A stretch of DNA of 64,000 bases, taken from assembly GCF_030542965.1 (NCBI RefSeq), contig NZ_JAUAOA010000001.1, positions 1 to 64,000 on the forward strand. Reading direction: 5' to 3'. The translations under genes and the position numbers were made by a program. Shown piece after piece: positions 17,851 through 29,300 of the stretch. Below the pieces are notes generated by a model. That model saw nothing but the letters and a program-made list of their open reading frames with translations. It was not told where the DNA came from and searched no databases. The stretch comes from Azotosporobacter soli. Lineage in GTDB: Bacteria > Bacillota > Negativicutes > SG130. The first letter of the stretch is position 1. Every line of letters starts with the position of its first letter.

Positions 17851-19259
17851 TATTTTTTCAGCAGCGAGCCTAAGATCGTTTTGCCGCTGGCAAAAACCAT
17901 GTCGCCAAAGCCTTTGTTCTTCGCAAACACTTCTTCCAGCGCCGCCAGCAAGCGGTCGATCTGTTCATATGAAACCGTCAGCGGCGGTTCCAGACGGATG
18001 ACATTCGGATTATTCAGCGTGTACGCGGTGATGATGCGATGCTTGTTCAGCAGTTCGCCCGCGACCATCGCGCCCACATATTCATTGGCCATCTTCTCGA
18101 GCGCGCCGCCGGTCAAAAGATTCATCAATCCTTTTTTCGGCGGCGTAAATTCGAGCCCGATCAACAGGCCGCGCCCGCGCACTTCTTTAATGAACGGATA
18201 TTTTTCTTGCAGCTGCTGCAGTTTACCCAGCAGATACTCGCCCTTTTCGGCCGCCTGCCGCGGCAGATCCTCTTCGTACATCGTCTCCAGCACCGCGATT
18301 CCGGCCGCGACCGCGCGCGTATTGCCGCCGAAAGTCGAGGTGTGCAGCATCGCTTTCTCCACGCTGCCGTAAGCCTGCTTCCAGATCTTCTCTGTCGTCA
18401 TATAGGCTGCCAGCGGCATCACGCCGCCGCCGAACGATTTCGAAATGCACAGGATGTCCGGCGTAACTTCTGCATGCTCGCAGGCGAACCACTTTCCGGT
18501 ACGGCCAAAGCCGGTCTGAATTTCATCGGCGATAAACATCGTGCCGTGTGCGCTGCAAACGGCGCGCACCTTTTGCAAATATTCGTCCGGCGCGACGATG
18601 ATGCCGCCCTCTCCCTGCACCGGTTCCATGATAAAGGCCGCGACATCGTCCTTAGCGAGTGCCTGCTCGAGCGCCGCCGCATCGGCGAACGCGATGAACT
18701 CGACCTCCGGCACGAGCGGTGCAAACGGCGTGCGGTATTTCGCCCGTCCGGTCACCGACAGCGCCCCGAGCGATTTGCCGTGGAACGAGCCTTCGCAGGA
18801 AACGATCTTTTTCCGTCCCGTTGCGGCCCGCGCCAGTTTCAGCGCCCCTTCGACCGCCTCGGCGCCGCTGTTGCCGAAGAAACTGTACTTCAACTCGCCC
18901 GGCGTGACGAGAGCCAGATTGCTGGCGAGCGCTCCCGCCAACGGATTGAGCGATGCCTGGAGCAAATTCGGCAGTTCCTGTACCGAAGCCAGCGCCACGT
19001 CGAGCGCCGGATGATTGTGTCCTAAATTCAAGGCACCATAGCCGCCGAGAAAATCAAGGTATTCGTTGCCGTCCGCATCCCAGACGCTCGTTCCCTTGGC
19101 ACGAACAAAACACTTGTCGAAATTCAAAATGCCCATCAGATTCACGATTTCCGGGTTGATAAAACGCCGGTGGTTATCGCGGTTTTGCTCGCGCGACAAG
19201 GCGACTGCTTCCTCTATGCTGATAAAATCCGGCATGGCCGTTTTAATTTTCTTTTCCAT
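17850..19259 (-). CDS. Class III PLP-dependent aminotransferase (putrescine/acetylornithine type)
   Basis: About 469 residues, fold-type I aminotransferase of class III. Visible: the phosphate-binding GNSGAEAVEGALKLAR, GSFHGKSLGALSVTGR, the cofactor Asp motif FIADEIQTGFGRTG, and the PLP lysine in SKSFGGGVMPLAAY. The extended N-terminus (ISIEEAVALSREQ and NFDKCFVRAKG) and length match putrescine aminotransferase-like proteins better than the shorter ArgD. Substrate is therefore inferred as an omega-amino compound. ATG 19259 follows GGGGGAGGG by 8 nt. It stands alone, ended by a strong terminator. Confidence 0.85.
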   Translation of the reverse strand: MEKKIKTAMPDFISIEEAVALSREQNRDNHRRFINPEIVNLMGILNFDKCFVRAKGTSVWDADGNEYLDFLGGYGALNLGHNHPALDVALASVQELPNLLQASLNPLAGALASNLALVTPGELKYSFFGNSGAEAVEGALKLARAATGRKKIVSCEGSFHGKSLGALSVTGRAKYRTPFAPLVPEVEFIAFADAAALEQALAKDDVAAFIMEPVQGEGGIIVAPDEYLQKVRAVCSAHGTMFIADEIQTGFGRTGKWFACEHAEVTPDILCISKSFGGGVMPLAAYMTTEKIWKQAYGSVEKAMLHTSTFGGNTRAVAAGIAVLETMYEEDLPRQAAEKGEYLLGKLQQLQEKYPFIKEVRGRGLLIGLEFTPPKKGLMNLLTGGALEKMANEYVGAMVAGELLNKHRIITAYTLNNPNVIRLEPPLTVSYEQIDRLLAALEEVFAKNKGFGDMVFASGKTILGSLLKK

Positions 19260-19351
19260 ATTCAATACCCTCCCCCGTTACAGACCAGTTAATCATTTAT
19301 AGCGCCACATCCATTATATACTTTTCCCTTACCTGCGCAAGAGCCGTCCGC

Positions 19352-20176
19352 TTATAAGCCGATGCTTTTCAGATAGGGACCGACTTGTTTCCACCAGATG
19401 CCAATCGTCGCCGGTCTGAGAAAAAAATCATGCGGTCCGTCAAACGTCACGACATTGACTTTGCCGCCCGCGCTGCTGAATCCCTTCTGCATCCCTTGGA
19501 CAAAATCACCCGGATACCAATCGTCGCCCTTGGTATAAATCCAAAGTTCCGGCACTTTCGTCGTCTTGCCGAATTCCTTGTAGCAGGCGAACAACGGTCC
19601 GGCATTGCTCGCGTCAAACACGCCGCCGCTCGAACTGCGCGCGCCGCCGGCAAAGCTGATCACCCCGACTACGCCGTCCAGTTGCTTCGCACCGATGCAA
19701 ACGGAAATGAAACCGCCGAACGAGTAGCCCGCCACGACAATCTTATTTTTATCGACATATTCCTTCTGCTTCATATGCGCAATCGTCGCCAATACGTCCT
19801 GCGCACCGTTCTCGACCGCTTGACGCGGATTGTAACGCTTGAAATCCCACTCCTGGTACTTGCTGAGTGAGCGCCCGTAACCGCGCCGCGTCGGCATCAC
19901 GACGACATAGCCCTGCTCAGCCAAAAATGTGGCTTGTGCATCAAAGTTAAACGCGCGAAAGCCCATCTGCAGTTCCGATTCCGTGCTGCCGCCGTGATTG
20001 ATCACAATCATTGGCTGAGGCTTCTCGCTCCACTTCTTATAGACCATCACGTCGATCGCTTCGCTGCCGACGATCACCTTCTCCGTACCGATGCCGACCG
20101 CCGCTTCCGCAGCCAGCGGCATCTGAAAACCAACCGCCAGCAACAACAGCGCCAGCATCCGAAAGCAATTTCCCAT
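19352..20176 (-). CDS. Secreted alpha/beta hydrolase (S9/dienelactone-hydrolase-like)
   Basis: 274 residues: signal peptide (FRMLALLLLAVGFQMPLAAEAA), then an alpha/beta-hydrolase core with oxyanion-side NHGGSTES, nucleophile elbow GYSFGGF (Ser), a late acid region (TKGDDWYPGDF) and catalytic His in DGPHDFF. The pattern MPTRRGYGRS before the nucleophile is typical of peptidase S9-like esterases. Substrate unknown. The RTX gene is read toward it on the same strand, with a terminator between. Confidence 0.82.
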   Translation of the reverse strand: MGNCFRMLALLLLAVGFQMPLAAEAAVGIGTEKVIVGSEAIDVMVYKKWSEKPQPMIVINHGGSTESELQMGFRAFNFDAQATFLAEQGYVVVMPTRRGYGRSLSKYQEWDFKRYNPRQAVENGAQDVLATIAHMKQKEYVDKNKIVVAGYSFGGFISVCIGAKQLDGVVGVISFAGGARSSSGGVFDASNAGPLFACYKEFGKTTKVPELWIYTKGDDWYPGDFVQGMQKGFSSAGGKVNVVTFDGPHDFFLRPATIGIWWKQVGPYLKSIGL

Positions 20177-20267
20177 CCTTTACAACCTCCTTCTGCCAAG
20201 AACCCTTTAGCAACTTAAATACCATTTTATCGCATTAGGCTGTCTATGTACAATCGCTTTGACTGTC

Positions 20268-20312
20268 AAAATAAAGAAATACCGCAGTCACGACAATGCC
20301 GTAACTGCGGTG
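20268..20312 (-). terminator. Intrinsic terminator of the RTX gene
   Basis: On the minus strand ACCGCAGT (20304-20311) and ACTGCGGT (20281-20288) pair around a 15-nt loop, followed by ATTTCTTTATTTT. It lies 13 bp past the stop codon of the giant gene. Confidence 0.75.
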
Positions 20313-20324
20313 CTTACTTTGTAA

Positions 20325-23300
20325 TTAAGAAACCTTTGTCCAACTGCTGCCATTGGTCTTATACAGCTCGTTGTTCAGATAGAATTGACCGATTTGGTTG
20401 GCGCCGCCCAAATTCCAATCGTCAAGCGTGATCTTATCGCCCTGATTGTCGCTGATCACCAAATTGTTGCCATTTAGCGCCACAAGCAGATCATTGATAG
20501 AGGAAACGCCATCAATGCGCAGCTTGTCGCCAGCGCTGGCGACACTGGAGAGAATCTCATCCACGCCCCACTTGCCGTTAAAGAGGTAGGTGTCGTTGCC
20601 GGCTCCGCCATCCAGAATGTCATTGCCGCTGCCGCCGTTTAAGACATCATTTCCCGCACCGCCGTACAAAGTATCGTTGCCGCCATTGGCAGCGGTCGTC
20701 TGAAATTCCAGCTGCAGCATATTTATCAGGCTCGAATATGTCCCTGTCGGTTCTGTAATCTGCAGCGTCCAGGTGCCCGCCGCGCTTTGGCCATTGAAAG
20801 CGCTTAACGCCTGAGCCGGCAGATAGCTGCCGCTATACGGCGCCGTGTCATTGCCGATTGCGGCATACGCCTGGTCATCAAGCGTCACGCCGTTCAAGCT
20901 GCCGTTCGCACCGCTGAAGAGATTGATCTTCGTACCGTTCGGACTGGTCAGATACGCGTTTAGTCCTACCTTGGAATAGCAATTGACGTTCAGACGTATG
21001 TTCAGGTCCTCCACCAACCCAGGATCGGTTATATTCATCTGGATCGTCACCCCATTCGGGTCGCCGGTCTTTATGAGCCCATTCCCTGTCGTTTGCATGC
21101 ATAAGTAAGATCCGTCGCCATACAGCTTATCGTCGCCATTGCCGCCGTATAAAGCATCATTGCCAGCGCCGCCATAAAGACTGTCATTTCCGTCATAGCC
21201 ATACGCCGTATCGTCGCCGTTGCCACAATCCAGCAAATCGGCTCCACCGGCTTCCGCCAGGACGTAGCTGCCGTTCGAGCCATCCGCAATTTCCGGATGC
21301 ATGCCGCTGTTAAAATCCGGTATATTGGTCTTGACGTATTGGTACAGCTCGCCCGTGGTAATGACGCCGTCGCCATTGGCATCGGCCGCGCTCTGTCTTA
21401 GACCCCAATCGCCAAACAAATATGTGAAATCGCCATTTTTCAGATAACTCGGATCACCGCTGACTTCCGTAGGCGAACTGGCGCTGAACACGGTATAGCC
21501 GCTGCCTGCGTTATTGAATTCATTCACATACTGACCGGAATAGCAGGAGTCGAACGCCATCGTGATTCGGCCCGTCGGCCCCAGCTTGTCATAGACCGCC
21601 TGCATCGCCGTGCGCAATTCCGCCGGGCTGATATATTCACCGGCGTTGTAGCCGACCATGTCACCTGTTGGGTTAACGCCATGACCGGAATAATAGAAGA
21701 AGATTTGATCGCCGCTTTGCACCTTGGTTGCCAGATCGGCAATGCTGCTGTAAATCGCCGCTTTCGTCGCCGCGGCATCAAGCAAGCTGGTGACCGATGC
21801 ACTAGCCCATTCGGTATTGCTGCTCAAAAACTCTTGCATGTCCGCCAAATCATAAACAGGGCCATTCAAATGGTGCGCCGGGTCGCTATAGTTACTCAAA
21901 GCAACGAGCACCGCATACTTATTGCCGCCATTTACAGCCGCATGCGGCAAATCGCCGTACAGCGTGTCATTGCCGTCACCGGCATAAATCGTATCGCTGC
22001 CGCCGCCGCCCTGCAGGACATTGGCATTGGCGTCGCCCTGCAAGAGGTCATTGCCTTGTCCGCCTGTCGCATTTTCCACACTCACGTAGCGGCTGTCCGC
22101 CAGGTTAATCGATACAGCATTTTTCAGCGCAGATGCGTCAATAGTGTCACTGCCTGCGCCGCCGTTGACCACTTCCGTATCCTGATAGTATTTGATTTTA
22201 TCATCGCCTGCGCCGGCAAAAATGACATCTTCACCGCCGCCGCCGTCGATCACGTCATCGCCGCCAAGAGCAACCAGCACATCGTTTCCGGAGCTTCCCG
22301 ACAAAAGCGCATCATTACCTGCGCTGCCGGCGCTCAATTCATAGGAATCCGATCCCAATTTGACTTTATGCAGATGATTAGCCGGATCGGAAAACCACCC
22401 TTCCAGCGTTACATCGCAATTGCCGCTGGAAACGATTTTTAAGTCATCGCCGCTTTGCGTCACATCCGCGTTTTTGAGTTCCGATGGGCTAACAAAGAAC
22501 ATGTCTAAGACATCTTCTTTATTTCCTGCGTTTGCCGTGATTTTATCCGAACCAACACTTAAACCGATTTTATATGTATCTTGCCCTGCGCCGCCCGTCA
22601 GGACATTGCTGCCGCGTCCGCCGTTAAGCGTCGCGCCGGTCGCGCCATTATTGACGATCGTATCGTTCCCGTCGCCGCCGTCAACATATTCTATTTCGCT
22701 GATTAAATCTGCTGCACCGTTAAAGTTGATCGTCGCACCGCTGCCATAAACAGCTAAGGTATCACGACCCGCGCCGCCCGAGATTTTGACGGCGGCCGGA
22801 TCATAATAAATGATGTCATTGCCCGCCCCTGCCAGAATCGTGTCGGCACCGCCGCCACCGTCAATCCAGTCGTCGCCCTCGCTGCCTTTGATCGTTTCCG
22901 CTGCAGCCGTTCCCTTGATGTCAATATCGCCATCTTTTTCAAAGAGGACATTGATCTCTGAACTATTGCCAAACTTGAAACGACAGATGCGTCGGCTGTC
23001 TTTTTCCGGATAAAGCCCGTAATTGTCGTTTTCTCCCGCATACCAGCCTTCCAGCGTCAATGAGCCTGTACCCAGATTGATCTTCAGGTCATTTCCAATC
23101 CGGCTTGTCGGCAATTTCATGAAATCGGCCAAACTCGCCACATCCGGCAGCACCAGCAAATCCTCGTTGTTCAGGATATCAAGCGAGATCCTGTCATTAC
23201 CTGCATTGTTTCTCACAATGTACGTGTCTGCGCCGCCGCCGCCGGTCAATCTGTCATCGCCCGTTCCGCCGTCGAGCACATTGGCATTGCCGTCGCCGAC

Positions 23301-26300
23301 CAGAGTGTCCGCGCCGCTGCCGCCGGTCAGATTTTCGAAGTTCGCGTAGTTAGTGCCGCTCGTGCCCTGTTTACTCAGATTGATCGTCACTGATGCGGTC
23401 TGCTTTGACGCATCCAGCGTATCGATGCCTTCACCGCCATCCAGACTCAGAGCAGCGCTGTTGTAATACACGGTATCGTTCCCCGCTCCCGCCGTGATCA
23501 CGTCGGCTCCGCCGCCGCCGTCAATCGTATCGTTGCCGTCAAGCCCCAGGATCAGGTCGGCGCTCGCCGAGCCGGAAAGGATGTCCGCCTCACTCGTTCC
23601 AAACTTGAAGCCATATTCCTGTCCGTTGCCGAGACGGATGCGCTGAACCTTATTCGTATCCGCATTGTACCAGCCCTGAATCGTAACGGAGTCACTGGCG
23701 TTGAACTGGATTTTTAAGTCCTGATCTCCGTTGACCTTCGTCAGGCTCAGTTTTTGGAAATCAGCCAGCGTCTTGACGTCGCTCAGCACCAGAACGTCAT
23801 CCTTATTGCTCGCATCCGCCAGGATCGTATCGTTTCCGTCACCGGTTTTGAATACATAGCTGTCGCTTCCCGCTCCGCCGACCAATAGATCGTCGCCTGC
23901 GCCGCCGGTCAGCGTATCGTTGCCATTGCCGCCAAGCAGCGTATCATTGCCCGCACCGCCAAGCAGCACATCGTTCGCAACGCTGCCCATGCGATACGCC
24001 GGCAGCAACGCTTCGATCTGCACGCTCGTGAACGTGCCGTCGGCAAAAATGAAGCTTTCGATCTTATTGTTGACCCAGTCTTTTATCGTAATCGTACCAT
24101 TGCTGTGCGTCATCACCAGATCGTTGCCGTTCATGCTGTAGACAAAATCGCTTTTCTTCGGCTTGAACGTCGGCGCATTGCTTTGGTCATCCAGCACTTT
24201 TAAGACGTCGATGCCGTTGTCGCCGCTGGCTACCGAATTGTCTATCACAATATTGCCCGTTCCGCCATTCGTCCACAGGCCGCCAATCTGGTACGAATCG
24301 TTGCCTGCGCCGCCTTTCATCGTACCGTTGCCGCTCAGGAAGAGCTTGTCATTGCCCGCACCGCCGTCTAATACGGTATTGCCGACCGCCCAGGCCTGCA
24401 GCGTGTCATCGCCGTCTTCGCCGTAAAGCAGATTGTCCGCGACGCCGTTATCAGCGGTAATTTTATCATTGCCCGCACCACCGTGCATTTCATTGCTGCC
24501 GGAGTCGTCCCAGATCGCATCATTGCCGTCGCCGCCGTAGATCTTATCATCGCCCGCGTCGCCGCCCAATGCATCATTGCCGGCTCCGCCGCTGATGGTG
24601 TCGTTGCCGCCGCCGCCCACGATGTAATCGTCGGTAAGCGTGCCGTTTAGTATTTCATTGGCATCATTGCCCGCTTGAAAATTGACGGTCACGATTTTGC
24701 CGTCGACTTGCGCCTTCATTTGTCCGACTTTGTAATCGGCGCTGCCGGAGAAATAGCCTTCGAGTTTAACGCTGTTTCCTGAGCCAAAATCAAGCGTCAA
24801 GTCTTCGCCGTTTGCCTGCGTGGTAAAGTCCGGCCGTTCGTAGGCGCTAAAGTCAAGGATGTCCGTTTTGTTATCCGCCGACTTCGTTATCGTATCCGCG
24901 CCAAAGTTTTTTCCGAATACATACGTGTCGCTTCCCGCACCGCCGCTCAGCGTATCATTGCCCGCGCCGCCGTTCAAAATGTCGTTGCCTGCGCCGCCTA
25001 GCAATACGTTATCTTTCGCATCGCCGGTCAGGAAGTCATTGCCGGCGCCGCCGTTCAGATTTTCAAAGTTGGCATAGTTGATGCCGTTCGTCCCCTGTTT
25101 GCTTAGGTCAAGCGTCACTGCGCCAGTCAGTTTTGAAGCGTCGAGCGTATCACCGTCGCCGTCGCCGCCGTCAATCGTCAGTGCGCCGGAATTATACGCT
25201 ACGCTATCATTGCCCGCTCCGGCCAAAACAACGTCAGCCCCACTTACTCCGTCGATCGTGTCGTCGCCATCCAAGCCCATAATCAGATCGACGCCAGTCG
25301 TACCGCCCAGAGTTTCCCCTCCGCTTGTGCCTAGCTTAAAGCCATATTCTTGTCCGTTGCCCAGACGAATTCGCTGGATTTTATTTGCATCAGCATCATA
25401 CCAGCCTTGAATTGTAATCGAATCATTGGCATTCAGCTGAATCTTGAGATCATGATCACCATTGGTTCTGGTCATGCTCAATTTTTGAAAGTCCGCCAGC
25501 GTCTTAACATCGCTCAGCACAAGAACGTCTTCCTTGTCACTTGAGTCGGCCAGGATCGTGTCATTGCCGTCTCCAGTCTTAAATACGTAGCTGTCGGAGC
25601 CCGCGCCGCCGCTCAAAATGTCATCGCCAGTTCCGCCGCTCAACGTATCGTTGCCGTCGCCGCCCAGCAACGTATCATTACCCGCTCCGCCGCTCAGTAC
25701 ATCGTTGCCCGCTCCGCCGTCCAGTACATTGGCATTGGCATCGCCGTTCAGTATGTCTGCCGCGCTGCCGCCAGTCAGATTTTCAAAATTAATATAGTTG
25801 GCAGCAATCGTACCCTGCTTGCTCAGATCCAGACTCACTGCAGTCTTCATTTTTGACGCATCAAGTGTATCGATATCGTCGCCGCCATCGATAGTCATGG
25901 CACTGGCATTATAAGCTACACTGTCATTGCCCGCTCCAGCCAGAATTCTGTCATTTCCTGCATAACCATCAATACTGTCATCCCCAGCCAACCCAAAAAT
26001 CAATTCTGCGCCAGCATTCCCTATGATTGCATCATTGTTAGCACCACCTAGTTTGAGCGTGTAATAATTCCCATCCCCTGTTCTAATTTGGTTAATCTTA
26101 CTAATATCCTGAAAAACCAAGGAATTGTTGGCATCGAAGATGATTTTAAGATCATTGTCATTGTTCATTCTAACAAAAGTCAGTTTTCTCAAGTCATCCA
26201 GCGTCTTAATATCGTCTAACGCAATCGTCTTATAGCTGGCATCAGCCACAATCGTGTCATTGCCATCTCCATTTCTAATCACAACAGTATCCAGTCCCGT

Positions 26301-29300
26301 TCCACCCTGGAAAATATCATCGCCTGTTCCGCCATAAAGGGTATCATTCCCGTCGCCGCCGGTCAGCGTATCATTGCCCGCGCCGCCGCTCAGCACGTCG
26401 TTGCCTGCGCCGCCCAGCAATACGTTGTCTTTCGCATCGCCGGTCAAGAAGTCGTTACCTGCGCCGCCGCTCAGGTTTTCAAAATTGGCATAGTTGATGC
26501 CGCTTGTCCCCTGTTTGCTCAGATCCAGCGTCACTGCGCCGGTCAGTTTCGAGGCGTCGAGCGTATCACCGTCGCCGTCGCCGCCGTCGAGCAGCAGTGC
26601 GCTGCCGCTGTAGGCGACAGTATCGTTGCCGGCTCCGGCGCGAATCAGGTCGATGCCGCCTTTGCCGTCGATGGTATCGTTTGCATCGCTACCGATCAGG
26701 ATGTCGTTTCCGCTTGTCCCTGTTGTGTCCGCCTGATAGGAAAGCGTGGTCGTACCGAGTTGAATCTTATTGATGCGGCCGTTGCCGTTCCAGTTGCTGA
26801 CGGTGACATCATCCTGAGCGCTGGTGGAAAAGATCGCATCGGAACCGGTGACTGCGGCGCTGAAATTCAGATAGTCCTGCATAGTTTTCACATCGCTAAA
26901 TTGCAGGATGTCGTCGTTATTGGTGATCCAATTGCCCGCCTGGTCTTTCTGCTGTGCGATCGTGTCATGCCCGCCGCTCTTTTTAATGACGTACGTGTCG
27001 CTGCCTGTAGCGCCGGAGAGAGTGTTGTTGTCGGCGTTGCCCGTCAGGATGTCGTTTCCTTTGCCGCCCAGTACGTTTTGCACGTTGCTGACTTTGGCCG
27101 CATCGTTTAGGTCGATGCTGACGGCGGTCGCGCTTGTACTGGCATCCAGCGTGTTCACGCCGCTGCCGCCATTCACTTTGTCCGTCGCATAATATGCGAT
27201 CGTGTCGTCGCCGTCACCGCCAAAGATGACGTCGCCGCCGCCTTTGCCGTCGATTTCGTCGTCGCCGGCTTGTGCCATGATCAGATCGGTGCCCGTCGTA
27301 CCGATCAGTTTTGCGCTGGCGCTGTCGCTGTTATCGGTTCCCAGAATATAACCATAGGTCTTGTTATCGCCTATTTTGATGTTGTGAATTTGATAGTTGC
27401 TGCCTTTGTACCAGTCGATGATCGTCAGTTGGTCAGCATTGTTGAGTTTTAAAATTAAGTTTTCGCCGTTTTTCACAGCTTCGAGGCCCTGCAGTTCGCT
27501 CAGCGATTTGACGCTTGGCAGATACAAGGTATCTTCCTGGTTGCGATTGTCGGAGGTGATGGTATCGGCTCCGTCGCCTACGTTAAAGACGTAGGTGTCT
27601 TTGCCGGCGCCGCCGCTTAGAATATCGCCGTCGCCTTTGCCGCCAAGCAACGTATCGTCTCCGTCGCCGCCGAGCAGCGTGTCGGCTCCGCCGTTGCCGG
27701 TCAAGATGTCGTTGCCCGCTCCGCCGCTTATTACGTTGTCTTTCTCGTTGCCGGTCAGGGTATCGGTGCCGGCTGTGCCGACGAGGTTTTCAAAGTTTAC
27801 GTAGTTAATGCCGCTGCTTCCCTGTTTGCTTAGGTCAAGGGTTTGGCCTGCGGTCAGTTTTGAGGCATCGAGCGTGTCATGTTCTCCCGTACCGCCGTCG
27901 ATCACGCTGTCGGCCGCATCATAATAGACGGTGTCGTCGCCGTCTCCGGCATAAATCATGTCTGCGCCGGCACCGCCGTCGATGATATTATTGCCGCCCA
28001 TGCCCATGATAAGATCGACCCCGCTGCTGCCGGCCGTCGAGGCATTGCTGTTCATATTGCACGCATATTTCATTCCGTTGCCCAACTGGACGGTACCGAT
28101 TGCATTGCCCGCGAACCAGTCCTTCACCTGGATCGAATCATAGTCGTTGAGGTTGATGATCAGATCCTGTCCCTGTTGCCGGATGTCAAGTTTTTTGAAG
28201 TCATCATACGTTTTGATGTCGGCTAAGAGAAGCAGGTCTTTGCTGTTTGCGCCTTCTATGCTGTCGCGACCGCTTCCGAGGCGGAAGGTGTAGGTATTGC
28301 TGCCCGCACCGCCGCGCAAGGTATCATCGCCGCTGCCGCCTTCGAGCACATCGTCGCCCGTTCCGCCCTCGAGGGTATCGTCGCCCTCACCGCCAAGCAG
28401 CGTGTCGTTGCCGTCGCCGCCATATAGGGCATCGTCGCCGGCTCCGCCGTTTAGCGTATCGATTCCTGCACCGCCGCTTAGGCTGTTGTTTTTGGCATCG
28501 CCGGTCAGCGTGTCATTGAGTGCACTGCCGGTCAAATTTTCAAAGTTGTTGTAGTTAACGCCGACGCTGCCTTGTTTGGTCAGGTCAATCGTCACACCGC
28601 TCTTATTGCCGGATGCATCGAGCGTGTCAACGCCCGCGCCGCCGTCGACGAAAAGATCGCTGGCGTCATAGCCGACGCTGTCATTGCCGGCTCCGGCGCG
28701 GATGATGTCGGCGCTGTTTTGTACGCCAGACAGAATGTCGTCGCTATCGCGGCCGGCAACGTAGCCGAATTTTTGCCCATTGCCGATTTGGATGTTGCCG
28801 AGTTGGCTGCCGGCAAACCAGCCTTCGACTTTGACGGCATCCTGATCGTTGAGATAGAACGTCAGATCGTCGCCGCTGTCTTCGATCGCCAACGCTTTGA
28901 AGTCATCCAATGTCTTACTGTCGCTCAGCACTAACGTGTCCTGGTTGTTTGTCGTCTCGCTCGCAATAGTGTCGTAGCCGCTGTCGGTCGCAAAGAGGTA
29001 TTGGTCTTTGCCCGCACCGCCCACTAGGCGATCATTGCCTGCGCCGCCTTTTAGGATGTCGTCGCCCGCTCCGCCATCGAGAACATCGTCGCCGTCATCG
29101 CCGCTCAGCGTATCGTTGCCGTCGCCGCCGTACAAGGTGTCGCTTCCTGCACCGCCTGCCAGCGTATCAAGGCCCGCGCCGCCTTCGAGGATATTTGCAC
29201 CGCTGTCACCGGTCAAAGTGTCGCTTCCTCTGCCGCCGCGCAGATTTTCCATGTTGCTGAAGTTTTTCCCAGCTGCATTCATATCGAGTTTAACGCCTAG

